This document shows positions 35,197-46,430 of a DNA stretch of 64,000 nucleotides, in pieces. The stretch lies in the NCBI RefSeq assembly GCF_030052815.1, contig NC_079498.1, positions 76,618,992 through 76,682,991 of the forward strand. The letters are read 5' to 3'. Below the pieces are notes generated by a model. It made no database searches. It was not told the origin of the DNA and saw only the letters and a program-made list of their open reading frames with translations. The stretch comes from Hevea brasiliensis (lineage: Eukaryota > Streptophyta > Magnoliopsida > Malpighiales > Euphorbiaceae). A program made the translations under genes and the position numbers. The first letter of the stretch is position 1, and every line of letters begins with the position of its first letter.

Positions 35197-38100
35197 TATA
35201 ACACCCCCATTTGTATAGCCTGATATATTTCACTATTCCGGTGACCGGAGTCAGACCGGACAATTAAGGGGATTAGAACCACACTTAAGACAACTAGATA
35301 AGCTATAAACACAAATAATTAGTAATTGCTAATTAGTTAAGTATAAATAAAAAAAACGAAACATAAGAAGTTAAACGAGCCGAGAGTCACAGCGATGGGT
35401 GACCTTCTCGGGAACGACTGCAAAACTTATTTAAACTCAAATTTCGAACCGTAAAATGTGACGCCGCGGTCCTTAGGACCATTATAAACACAGTGGAAAA
35501 GAGAAAATCACGAAAAAGAACTGTTAAGCCAATCAAATAATTAGGTCAGGGAGCGAGAAGAAATATTGAATTATTTGCAAACCTGGTTGAACAGGCGAGG
35601 GGCAATTTGGTCAATTGACCTGGAGAGCTGACTCCTGATCTAATTGTCAAATAAAATCAGAGAAAAGAAAATTTCGGAATCGAGAATTAAATTAAAGAAC
35701 TAATAGAAAAAAAAAAGAAGAGAAAATGAAAAAGGTGTAGGGAGATGACATCATGCATGACATCATGCATGATGCCATAAAGAATATAATTAATATATTT
35801 AATTATTTAGATATTTTGGTCTTCCATAAGATAAAATACTTAAAAGAAAAGAAAAGAAAAGAAAAATATATCATTTGGCCTTCTCATCCAAAGTGTCGTC
35901 TCCCATCTCCCTCACTTCTCCATGGTTACACCTCCATTAAAGCTTACACTTAAGCTTGAAACTCTTCACTCAACCTTAATAACTTCCATAAAAACCTCAT
36001 TAGAGCTTGTTTTAGTCACTTAAGAAGAAGATTGAAGGAGGAAAGAAATACAAAAGATAGAGATTTGAAGGAATTGGAGTTCTAAGAAAGGTTAGTAAGC
36101 AAATTGGATAATTTTAGTTTGATTCTTATATTTCTAATTTGTTGAGCTTGTAAATAAACCTTAAATGAAATGAAATAAATTGTTGAGGGACTATGAGTGA
36201 GTTTCAGCCAGCATGTGTATGAGGGTGTTATTGCATGATTTGATTAACTTAGATGGTGATATGAACTTTAAGTAGTTAAATAGTTGTGATTAAAGGCTTG
36301 AATTAGCTAAATGCAAGGAAATTGTGAATTAGGGTTTTGGACATTAGGGTTTAGAGACAAAAAATGTAAGTGGTAAATGATGTTTTTGACTTAATTTGAA
36401 GTGAGAAATGGTCATTTGTGACTAAATGAAGTGTGTTGGAATAGTTGGAGTTAAGGCCAAATTCAGTTGAGTGTGGTCATGTTGCTGGCAGCATGACCAA
36501 GTTACCTTTGAGGGACCAAAAATAAAATTTTACAAGTCCAATTGGTATGAGACCAATTGGGAATGAAAATAGACACTAAATGACACAATTTTCATTTAGG
36601 AAGCATGCCCAAAAAGTGACCAAAACCAAGTGAACAAATTAACCAAACTTGAAAAATCACAGTCTACCCTGTACAAACTGACCAAATGAATAGTGTTTGT
36701 TCATTTGGTCATAACTTGAGCTAGGAAGGTCTAAATGACCTGAAATTCTACCAGTGGTTAGATGAGATATAGACCTAAAACTTTCATGAAGAACACAAAT
36801 CCAAATTATGCCATTAACCAAGTCATTTGGCCACCCCAAATTGGTAACCCAAAACTGCTAGCACCAAAAATTGCCCAGAATTCTGGGTTGAGTCTAATCC
36901 GGCAGCCATGGTTCAAATGGTTATAACTTGAGCTAAAAAACTTCAATTGGAGTGATTCAAAAAGGAGAATAAACTTAAGACAATAGAAAACATTTTCCAT
37001 GAAGAAAGTTTTGCCAAATTCCAACAGTAAAGTGACCAATGAAACAGTGCAACCTTAGACACTAAAATTGAAAATTGACAATTTTGCCTAAAAGACTTAA
37101 GTTTTGAGAAAATGACCAAAACCAACAAATTTAGTAACCAAAATGTGGTATGTGGGTGAAGTTGGAATTCCTATACCTATTAAGCCTTAGAAAGTCAACA
37201 ATTGACTTGAATAGTATAGTGAATAGTAACCCCAAAACACAAAATTTTTAGAACGTCAAGTTTAGCAGATATAAGCTAGATAAAAGTGAAATTGAATTTA
37301 TTTTTAGATTTATGCTAAGTTATGGTACTGAAATACTGTGAAACTGTGTGTTTCAGCTGAAAAAGACTTGAAAGGTCTGAGAGACTGAGTCAAGGCCTAG
37401 AGGCGACTCACGTCAGGTCTGTGCACAATAATTCTTGTTTAAATATTTTATCCTTGAAAATTTGACTTTTATGATTAATTATGTATTGTGTTGCTATTTT
37501 ATGATTGCAAATATGACTTTGGAAATTGATCAGATTTCTCACAAATTATTTGATTAAATTATTTTGAATTGATTTTTTAATTCACACTTAGCATGACAGA
37601 GCCTTATTATTCCTCCTCCATTTATGGGGTGAGATCGATTATTTTTCCTCCCTCTCTGGTTTACCAGCTGAGGTTATAGATTGGATGAGTACTCATTAGC
37701 TAGCTAGCCACCTCCCTCATTGATTTCGATTAGTGGAGTTGTAGATTGTTTTGTCGTGGTGTACAACACAACATTGATTAGAAATTTTGTGTTATGGCTT
37801 AAGTTGTGTATGACTTGGCAACACTGTGTTTATTAAATTATTTAACTAAATTATGTTATTATGAGTTTTGATAATTTGTGAAATGTGATTGAGAAATATT
37901 TAAATTGTGTTTTGTTAATGAATAATTTATGTGTTATATTTAAAATTTTTATTGTGCACCACTGAGTATTTTTATACTCAGTGATAGCTTATTTTGCTGT
38001 CGCAGATAAGAGCAAGGAGAAAGCAGCAGAGAGTGAGCTGCTATTGAATTGAGGACCATACTAATCTTTTTGTACGAGTATTATTTTGTACCCTTATAAT

Positions 38101-38648
38101 TAATTTTGATGTAAATATTGTAATGTTTTATGTATCAATGTAAAGTTGAGCAGTTGTATAATAAATCGTAATAATATTATTTCTGAATTTCCTTCTGTAA
38201 ATTAAGATTTGTATTTGTGAATTTCATATTATATGCACTGTGGATGGAATTATGAAATATTGTAAGTTGATAAATTTTTGGTTGAATTGTGGAATGATTT
38301 GAACTATGTTGATTTGAGAATAATTGGAGGTTGAGAGTTGTGGAAAATTATTGGAAGTATTTTTTTCAGGTATTTGAAGAACTGTTTTCTCAATATACAG
38401 ATGGCACTCTACCGAAATTTTTATAAAATTTACGGAAAAATAAAAATGGACAAAAATTTTTACTAGTTTATAAGCTTTGAATAAATTATTTTAATTCCTA
38501 CCAAAATGCTCAGCACTTCCAAAATGCAAGAAAACAGTTTTAAAATCCCTTGTAGTGTACTTAATGAATTATCGGTAGGTGAAGTTTGGTAGTTCATTAG
38601 GTATTTTACGGGATCATGTTATGCCTTACAGAGGGGTAAGATGTGACA
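35197..38648 (+). repeat. Solo LTR F (family 2) in element D LTR
   Basis: The 3452-bp LTR starts TATAACACCCCCATTTG (TG changed to TA) and ends GGGGTAAGATGTGACA. Perfect TSDs AATTC lie at 35192-35196 and 38649-38653. It contains a doubled TGACATCATGCA motif (35745-35770), a hairpin with arms GACCAAATGAA/TTCATTTGGTC (36680-36710), and a perfect 10-bp stem with a TTTT loop (CACTGAGTAT/ATACTCAGTG, 37960-37983). No internal region is attached. Confidence 0.95.
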
Positions 38649-40904
38649 AATTCAATTGAAAAGCTTAGTTGTGTATAAATCTCTTTCGCTTGCTTTAATT
38701 CAATCTCCTCTACTTCCTTCCTTAAAAGGCTCTTTTTTCACTGAAACACAAAATTAAAGTATTTCAATGCTTATCCAAATTATTTCTAATAATAATTTTG
38801 ATGATTGAACTTTGCATTTTCAATTTACTTATATAGTCCCACAAGTTGACTTCTTTGTATTTTTGTTATGGTACTTACAATTCATTGGACTAGTTATGTA
38901 AAATGTTGACTTTCCATATTTAATAGGTATACCAATTCTAAACTCATGGTCATACCACATTTTGGGTTTTACATTTGTTGGCATTGGTTGCCAAATTCAA
39001 ATCAAAGTTTCCTAAGAGAATTTGTAAATTTTCAGTTTTTGTCTCTAAGATTTACTATTCCATTAAACCAATCTACAGTGAAAATTTAGCTAAACTTTCT
39101 TCATCAAAGTTGTTCCTTAATGTGTGCAGCTTAATTCCCTTTTTCAATCTCTCCATTTGGAGTTTTGTAGCTCAAGTTATGGTATTTTTACCATAACTGG
39201 CTGGATTAGTCAAATTTAAGGATTCTGGGCAACTTTTTGGTTCTACCAGTTTTGATAACCTAACTTTGGTTAGCAATTTGAATGTATTATGGTCAAAATT
39301 TGGATTTGTGTTCTTCATGAAAGTTGCTCTACTATGTCTAATATTTCCAATAGTTCTAAAATCAGGTCATTTGAACCTTTTTACGCTAAGTTATGACTAT
39401 TTGAACATGTACTGTTCATTTGGTCAATTTTGCCCAGTAACAGGGTACTAATTCCGGGTTTAAGTAGACTTTAGGTCAAGTTGAGGTCAGTTTTAGGGCA
39501 AGATTTTTGCATGAAAAATGTTACATTATGACTCTATTTTCATCTCCAATTGGCCTCACACCAATTGGAGCAACAAAATTCAACTTATAGCCTTTTCAGT
39601 GGATAATGGTCAAGCTGCCAGAATTCAACAATTTGACAACCACAATCTATTTCAATTCAATTCATCAATTCACATTCCATAACACACTAATTGACCAAAT
39701 TAAACATCAACAATACCAAATGGTCATCAATTCTCAAAAATTCCTAATTTTCAACTAAAACCCTAATTTCCAAGAACTCTAATTTTCAATTGCCATAATT
39801 CATTGAATTCAAGCATACTAATCACTTATCCTTAGTCATTTAAGCATGAATACAGGTTTAATTGGATTTAAAACACATCAATTCCTCTCAAATCCATGGC
39901 TGGCCAAAAATTTATCCCTCTCCAACCATGCATTTTTTTCAAATTTCTTCACATAAATTCATCAATTTCAACTTCAATTCAATCAATTATTCAAAAAGAA
40001 AAGACTTGGATTCACTTCCCTCTTTGTTAAATTTTCAAATCTTCAAATCTTCAATTTTCCTCTTCCTTTTAGCTCCCAATCTTCTAATCAAACTCAAAAG
40101 CAAGGTTTACTTAAGGGAACTAGAAAATTTATGGCTAAATTTAGGGTTGCAAAAGCTTAGGATTAGCTTTAATGGAGGAAATTGGAAGATGAGAGAGGAG
40201 AGAGAGGGAGGACGACAATTTGGAGAAGAAAGAAAACCAAATTTTTTTTTCATTTTAATTCGTCTTTTATGTTAACATTTATCCCAGAATTTCCAATTTT
40301 TAAATTATAACTTTTTATGATGTCACCCTTACTTATGCATGATGTCATAATTCTCTTATTTGAATTTCTTTTCTTTTCCTTTTTCCTTTCCTTCCATATG
40401 CCTCTTATGTTTTTAATTATTTTTCATATTTTTAATTTCCTACATTTTAATTGACACTTAGGCCAAGAGTCACCTCTAAGGGTGAATTGACCATTTTGCC
40501 TCTTATCGGTTTGATCCGTTTTTCTAATAGTACTAGATTGCTTCCTGAACTTTGATTTAATTATTTGAACTTGTTCTCTATTCTTTTCTATGGTTTTCAC
40601 ATTTTCACTAGCTTTGCAATTATTCTTAGGCCTGGGGTGTCACAGAGTCCCACACGAAATTAGGGTAGCAACTGAGCTCACAATCACTTCTCGGTATGGT
40701 CACCCATCGCTGGGACCTCGATTCATTTAACCCCTTATGCTTTGTTTTTCTTATTTGTATTTCACCTTCATATAATTTTTAATAATTTTCATTTAGGGTT
40801 TTTCTAGATGACACAGATATAGTTCTAGACATTTCGACTGTTCGCACAGACACCCATCACTAGAACAATAGAATGTATAGACTACTTAATATGGGGGTGT
40901 TACA
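38649..40904 (-). repeat. Element D 5' LTR, segment 4 (U3 side)
   Basis: On the minus strand this is the start and largest part of D's LTR, beginning TGTAACACCCCCATATTAAG at 40904 and ending at the F insertion. It shares the family order: a start with a degenerate GTGAC box, an AGCGATGGGTGACC block, a purine run, a pyrimidine-rich leader (plus strand purine-rich near 40190-40230), and the CCAAATGAACAGTAC half hairpin near 39405-39425. A 137-codon open frame at 39862-40275 (plus strand) has no family match that I recognise and looks fortuitous. Confidence 0.9.
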
Positions 40905-42060
40905 TAGGTAATTAGGGAAAATATTTCAATTGTTTTTAGTAAGTGTGGATAGTTAAATCCTTGCACAAGATAAAATAAGATTGAAAATCTTATTTAATTA
41001 ATCAATCACATTTGAAGAATAAAAATAATTTATACATAGCAAACACATTTTATGTATCAATATATAAATCAAAATATTATGATGAAGAGACATTAATTAC
41101 ACTAACAGACTGATCACAGAAATGTTAGTCAAACCACTTTGATAAATTCTAATATTTAAGTGGTCATTATACATTGCTTGATGTCAATAATGATTTACAA
41201 ATATAATTAATTAATTATGAATTGATAATAAAATTAAAATATTAATTTTATTTAATTATATTTATTGTCAATATATTATGAAGCTAATGAGTCACACACA
41301 CAAAAATTGTAACCGAGGAATTAAAACGAATTATGAAGTTGTATTTGATTAAAATAAAATTAAAATAATTCTAGAAGCTTATGGACCAAAGTATAAATTT
41401 TATTTAGATTGTCTTATATCCTAATGATTAAGTATTGACTTAATTTAAAATTTTAAAAATTATAGAAATTAATTATATGATTTTTAATTCTTAAAAAGTC
41501 AATTTTATAATTAATAAAGTTAAATGATTAAATTTTCAATTATTAGAAGTTGCTCAGCTTGTCTTCCAATTTCATGAGAGAGCTTTATTTTCACTTTGAA
41601 CTAGCAATCAAGAATTCTCAAATTCTTAGTGTGTCGGAGAATTTTTTTTCATAATTAGTCTATGTCTCGACCGGTGATTTACTACAATCCGATTTGATAG
41701 TTAACAAAGTTTTCAAAAAAATTTAAGATAATTTGCTTGAAAATTAATTTTAAATACCACCATTTCATAAGTTAATTAAAGTTAATTTTTGAGATTAATT
41801 TTCTGCTTAATTTATTGTGTAATTAATACTTCTTAACAGTGATATAAAGCTATTTTAATTAATTATTAAATGATTTATTGTTGGTGGGTTAATTTGAGAA
41901 TTAATTTCATGTGTTTTGTATTTTGTTCGCTCAAATTTATTCTGCAATGGTTCTGGAATTTTTTTTTATTAGAAATTTTCCAGATTTGGATTTGCTTTTT
42001 GGGTTATTGAACCTGAATATTTTTTTCTTAATTTTAATTAAGTAATTTTTGAAATAAGCA
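40905..42060. other. AT-rich intergenic stretch, possible decayed Copia-type LTR
   Basis: No open frame of note, primer site or LTR terminus was found. The sequence is very AT-rich with many AATTAATT runs. The segment GAGTCACACACACA (near 41289) resembles AAGTCACACACATACA (near 11055) in the LTR of Copia element C, which hints at a decayed Copia LTR. That is a weak inference. Confidence 0.35.
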
Positions 42061-42680
42061 AATCTTGGTCTGAAGAACAATGGAGCCGTGTAGGATAAGT
42101 GGATGGTTGCTGGCTGCCGGCGGCGTTAATGGTTCTCGCCGGACACGCGCTGGAGAGCCGGCACCTTCACCTGCTGCTGCACCACCATGGACACAGCAGC
42201 GTACCTCCGTATCCTCGCACGATCAGATCGCGCAAATGGTTCCCGGGTCGCGAGCATGGTGGCTGGTGGTTCACTGCAGCTGCTGGCTTGTTCCAATGGC
42301 GTCGCCGGTGTCACTGCAGCCCGAAACGGCCGCGGAGAGGGTCATCGTCGGCTGCTGGACACGCTGCACCTGGGTGGCTTTTGGTGGCAACTGGATTTTC
42401 GAAAACCAGCTTCAATGGAGAAGAAAGGGCTCATGTTGCTGCCCTTGATCTTCACAGATATTACGGTTTTGCCACTTTCAGCCTTCCCTTATTTTCGTGG
42501 AAATTGCAGTTTTGCCACCACTGCAGGTGGTCTTGGTTTTCAGAAAAATTACAAGAATGCTATCTTAAAAGCTGCCCTTGTTGTCCCTCAATATTACAAT
42601 ATTGCCACCAGTTTTTGTAATTGTAATTGGGTTCTAATTTGGGTTAAATTACAATATTGCCATTAAAAACTCCTTATTCC
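42061..42680. other. GC-rich island with three overlapping open frames, unassigned
   Basis: About 500 bp of much higher GC content sits inside AT-rich DNA. Three plus-strand frames are open together: 42080-42448 (122 codons), 42099-42620 (173 codons) and 42187-42666 (159 codons). High GC alone lowers stop frequency, and none of the products has a domain, signal or motif that I recognise. They are rich in Trp, Cys, His and Arg in a way typical of non-coding translation. The 14-mer TTACAATATTGCCA occurs at 42594 and 42649, and related GTTTTGCCA copies occur near 42464 and 42510. It could be part of a retrotransposon LTR or leader, or a gene scrap. Confidence 0.3.
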
Positions 42681-44176
42681 GAATTTGCCCTTGGTTTTCT
42701 TATTCACTGAAATTAAAAATTACATAATTTGTTTTGTTAAATATTAAATCTAATTTTTTTATTGAAAATTGTAATTTTATTTTAGTTCAATTGGGACATA
42801 AATAAAAATTGTTTAATTTAATATTAATTTTGAAAATTAGTTTCTATAATTAATTTAGGGCATTTGGAAAAGAAAATTTATTGAATTAAATATTTTATTC
42901 AATATTAATTTTTAAAAATGTGTTTTCTAAAATTAAATGGCAAATTGCGGGGCATCTAAAATTATTTTAGATTCTATTTATCTAATTAAATCAAATATTA
43001 AATCAAATTGTTTAATTCATATATGTAATAGTAGCAACTTATTTCTAAATTATATATGGCATTAGGCAGCATAATAATTTGATTTAATTGATTTTTTAAA
43101 TTAATAGGTATCTAATTGTGATTAAATTACTTATTAATTAAAGAAAATTGTTTTCAAGACAATTAAATAGAAGTATTTAGTGGAAGGAACATTATATATT
43201 TTTGATTTAATATTTTTAATTGTTAGAAATATTATTTTAATTACACATAAGACCAACAACAATAATGATGATGATTAATTTTACTTATGCATTTTAATTT
43301 GACTATAATGTATGATGGACGATTGTGGACTAAAGACCAATGTGATTACTCTTTATATAGTTGAATGTCTGTATATTCATAAACAGAGACTGTGCTCCCT
43401 TCTTTCTCCTATATTTTGTGTTATAAATTTTTTTCTCATCTTACTCCCCTCGAATATAACTTGAGATTTCTATTTCTAAAATATGTAAATGTTACATAGT
43501 TTAGAATGAGTAGATAGGAAAATTATTTATGACCATAAGCAAACAAAGGAGTTAGTGAATATACTTCAAGGAGTTGCTTGGAAGACTTATGAAGTCCTGT
43601 AATGCTACTAACTAGACTTTTGACTCTATAATTCTCTCCAATAGCTTGAGAGAATTATTTAATAAAGTCCATAATCATTCAATTAGAAATACATGCTAGG
43701 AGTGTATCTTATATATATGTGATGCATGATATAACTAGCATGTTAATTAATGAGATCTAAAAATTGGCATAGACTTAAAATCCCTCAATCAAATATTAAG
43801 TACATATTATGAACATGATCAAGATGCCTTCCGTTGTTATAGCATAAACCTGAGTTCTATATTAAAGTTAACTTATTGAGCACACTCAAGGTTGGTTTTC
43901 TCTTGAATATGTTTATGGCTATGAAATATTTGATATTTCTGAACAATGGGTTCTACTTAACTGACTTACATGATTTGGATGAGCACACTCATGATCATGT
44001 AGAATCAGTGGTACAGTTAGGAGAAACATAAAATTATGTTTAGATAAATAGTTATCACCTAACCAATCTAGGAGTCAGATAGAGATGTGATTGATAAATA
44101 ATTATCTACATAATTTATTTTTTTTTATTTGTTGAGCACACTTATGGCCAAATAAAATTAAATGGGTCTTAGCCCA
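42681..44176. other. AT-rich stretch with a repeated GAGCACACT motif
   Basis: I see no gene. The motif GAGCACACT(C/T) recurs at 43878, 43981 and 44134, each time after a (T/A)TG-rich context. The last 5 bases, CCCAT (44172-44176), flank the terminus of LTR K and would be its left TSD candidate. Confidence 0.35.
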
Positions 44177-45811
44177 TGTGACACCCCTTACCCGTCTACT
44201 GTATAGCCGAGCAAGGTATGCCACACTATGTACCGAAACACCATATTTTATCTTAATTATTTTTATCCTTCCTTAATTTATTTCTTTATGATGATGAAAT
44301 GCAATTTGGGGGATTTGACTCATTTAAGTCATTAATTGAAAATATAAATTCATTTGAGGTTCCGAAAATTTTATAGAAAATCCGACAGAATACCAGCTAA
44401 AAATAGAGAAAACAGTTCTTCGAAACATGTGAAAAATACTTCCAATAAATATTTTATTCCACAACTCTTAATTATCACATCAATTTCCAACAATTTCTCA
44501 TCAATTTCTCAAACTTTCCAATCATTCAATTCACATCATATTTATACTCAAATAATAAATAAATACTCAACTTTCATTTATGAACACTATTTATAGATAA
44601 TTTCATTAATACATAATTACATAAGTTTCAATATACATGACAAAATAAAAGTTTAATTACAAAATTTACAAAAATACAAAATATAAAATACAAAATGTAG
44701 CCTAGCATCCTACCAATGCACTATAGCTGAGAGGTGACATAGGACACTAGCAGATCTGACTCTCACCCTGACTGGGGTCTACTGGGATTGCGCTCCGTAT
44801 CTCCAGTACCTACGCGTAGCAAAAAGTAACGCGCGAAGCAATAATGCTTAGTGGTGCCAATAATAAAATAAAAAGAACTAAAAGAAAATAAATATGTAGT
44901 GTGTATATTGATGTCTCATGCAGACAAATTTTTTGTAATTATTTGTAGCCTTATTTATTTGGTACTTGTTATATCCATTATTTCATTAAATTTATCAACT
45001 TCCATTTTTGGTTGCCCAAGTAACCTATACTGGATTACTGGACTAGATAAACGGGTAAACTGGCACTGGGTACCAAGTACCTCGGGCTGTCATACCATCG
45101 GTCATATATGTATCTCCCGGTATGCAACAGAACAGCTAATAAGCTGTAATAATTATTAGGCATAAGGCCAAGTATCACCATAATATCAGAATGGCTAAAA
45201 ATCATAAAATCACAGAATGACATAATGCCATGTGCAGTACTGCTAACTGAACCCTATTGGCATGCTAACCTATCCAAACCAATCTTACTAGGTGTACTAG
45301 GGCACATTTCAAAGTTATTGATTGAATTTTTATGCTTTACATGTAAGGTTACTATTTATTTTACTATTTAGGTCAAATTATTGACTTTCCAATGCATAAT
45401 AACTACATGAGTCCTAATCATTTAAATTTACCACATTTTGGTTTCCAAAAGTGTTGGCATTAGTTGCCAATCCATACTTCTAACCAATGGAGTATAAATC
45501 AGAAATTTCAGTTTTGGATACTAGAGTTCACTATTCCATTAGGCCATTCTACAATGAGAATTTGGCTAAATGTTCTTCATCAAAGTTGTTCCTTATTGTG
45601 TCTAGTTACATTTCACTTTTTGAATCACTCCATTTGGAGTTTTGTAACTCAAGTTATGGCTTAAACACCATAACTAGTTGGATTGCAATTTTTCTAGAAT
45701 TTCTGGGCAAAATCAATTCTGCAGTTTTTGTACACTGACTGCAGGTTAGTTTTTGGACATTTTATGGTCAAAATTTGGGTTTGTTTTCTTCACGAAAGTT
45801 GTAGGGCTATG
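44177..45811 (-). repeat. LTR K (family 1), right-hand part on the minus strand
   Basis: On the minus strand this ends GTAAGGGGTGTCACA at 44177 and matches 20890-22506 of element A. No primer binding site follows the terminus on its outer side, so K is a solo LTR or the 3' LTR of a minus-strand element that continues past 64000. It is interrupted at 45811 by element H, with CTATG duplicated. Palindromes of the family cluster are visible near 45130-45270. Confidence 0.92.
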
Positions 45812-45962
45812 TGTAACACCCTAGGCAAATCCCACATCGGCAAAACACGGGAGAGATGCTGGGTTTATAAGTTGGTGGTTCGTAACCCCTAGTGACGCGT
45901 TTTAAAACCGTGAGGGCTTCGACCTAGAGCGGACAATATCACTAGTGGGTCGGGCTGTTACA
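45812..45962 (+). repeat. Element H left terminal repeat with snRNA-type promoter
   Basis: The 151-bp repeat runs from TGTAACACCCTAGG to GCTGTTACA. It contains ATCCCACATCG (45829-45839), an exact match to the plant snRNA upstream sequence element RTCCCACATCG, and a TATA box (45866-45869) 26 nt downstream. A 6-bp near-palindromic TGTAAC/GTTACA pair closes the ends. Confidence 0.9.
45829..45870 (+). promoter_or_regulatory. USE plus TATA promoter in element H left LTR
   Basis: The USE (ATCCCACATCG) and the TATA box are separated by 26 nt. In plant snRNA genes a spacing near this value goes with RNA polymerase III and about ten more with polymerase II. The motif match is seen directly. Activity and polymerase choice are inference. 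The second LTR has the same pair at 62704-62744. Confidence 0.6.
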
Positions 45963-45966
45963 TTTG

Positions 45967-45982
45967 TGGTATTAGAGCACGG
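45967..45982 (+). promoter_or_regulatory. Primer binding site shared by elements H and J
   Basis: TGGTATTAGAGCACGG (one change from TGGTATCAGAGC) follows the 151-bp repeat after 4 nt. The downstream bases (GTTTAGGC and beyond) match element A after its primer site, so the site joins an H repeat to a J interior. Confidence 0.85.
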
Positions 45983-46102
45983 TTTAGGCATTCCTAGGCA
46001 TAGATATATAGAATAAGATTGTGTGCATAACATGCATTGCATTCATATGAGTTGAGGTGACACTAATGCAGATCTATTTTCTTGGTTATTTTAGGTTGAG
46101 GT

Positions 46103-46430
46103 ATGGACTCAGAATCGCAGAGGGCAGTAGAAGAAGAAGTAGTAGGCTGTATCTCGACTGGGAGTGATATTGGAAATCGGGGAGATCCTGCTCCACCAAT
46201 GCAAGAGGTGCCTGGACAACCCCAACAGGCCTTGTTTGAGCAGATGACTGAATTCTTTCGATGATGATCAGGTTATTCCACCACCGCCAAATGAAAATCA
46301 CCTCTAGGAAAAATTAGGAAGTATGGAGCTATAGATTTTAATGGTAGAAAGGAAGACGATTCTTCAGCAGCTGAGTATTGGTTAGAAAGGACAAAAAGAG
46401 TCCTGCAGCAGCTCCATTGCACACCAGAAC
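46103..46430 (+). pseudogene. Element J gag, N-terminal part
   Basis: The ATG at 46103 gives MDSESQRAVEEEVVG, aligned with the gag start of element A (MDPTSHRAVEEEVES). An acidic Pro/Gln-rich region and ALFEQMTEFFR follow, then two adjacent TGA stops near 46262. In another frame the capsid start reads RKYGAIDFNGRKEDD and EYWLERTKRVLQQLHCTPE. It then stops at the element I insertion, where AGAAC is duplicated. Confidence 0.87.

Larger units (their letters stand above)
12161..40904 (-). mobile_element. Element D: family 2 chromovirus broken by four insertions
   Basis: Read on the minus strand, D starts at 40904 with its 5' LTR. The LTR is split into four pieces (40904-38649, 35196-34872, 31216-31077, 19341-18550). 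The primer binding site (18541-18530), gag, protease, RT and RNase H follow down to 12161. Each gap is filled by a plus-strand family 1 or 2 unit bounded by a duplicated 5-mer, and D reads continuously when these are removed. RNase H C-terminus, integrase and 3' LTR are missing at the junction with Copia element C. The 5 bases outside the LTR are TAGGT (40905-40909), and the partner TSD is lost. Confidence 0.9.

Noticed and set aside
39862..40275. 137-codon open frame in element D LTR
   Set aside because: It is antisense to the LTR in a region of low-complexity leader sequence, is not conserved in E, F or I, and has no domain.
40627..40637. GGGGTGTCACA as a family 1 LTR terminus inside element D
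   Set aside because: Flanking sequence on both sides continues the family 2 LTR, with no TSD and no LTR body attached.
42099..42620. 173-codon frame as a host gene
   Set aside because: All three plus frames are open because the region is GC-rich. The product has no recognisable domain and odd composition. It is kept only as an unassigned island.
45812..45962. A true U6 or other snRNA gene downstream of the USE/TATA motif
   Set aside because: The sequence after the TATA box does not resemble an snRNA and lacks a T-run terminator. It is bounded as a 151-bp LTR with TSDs.
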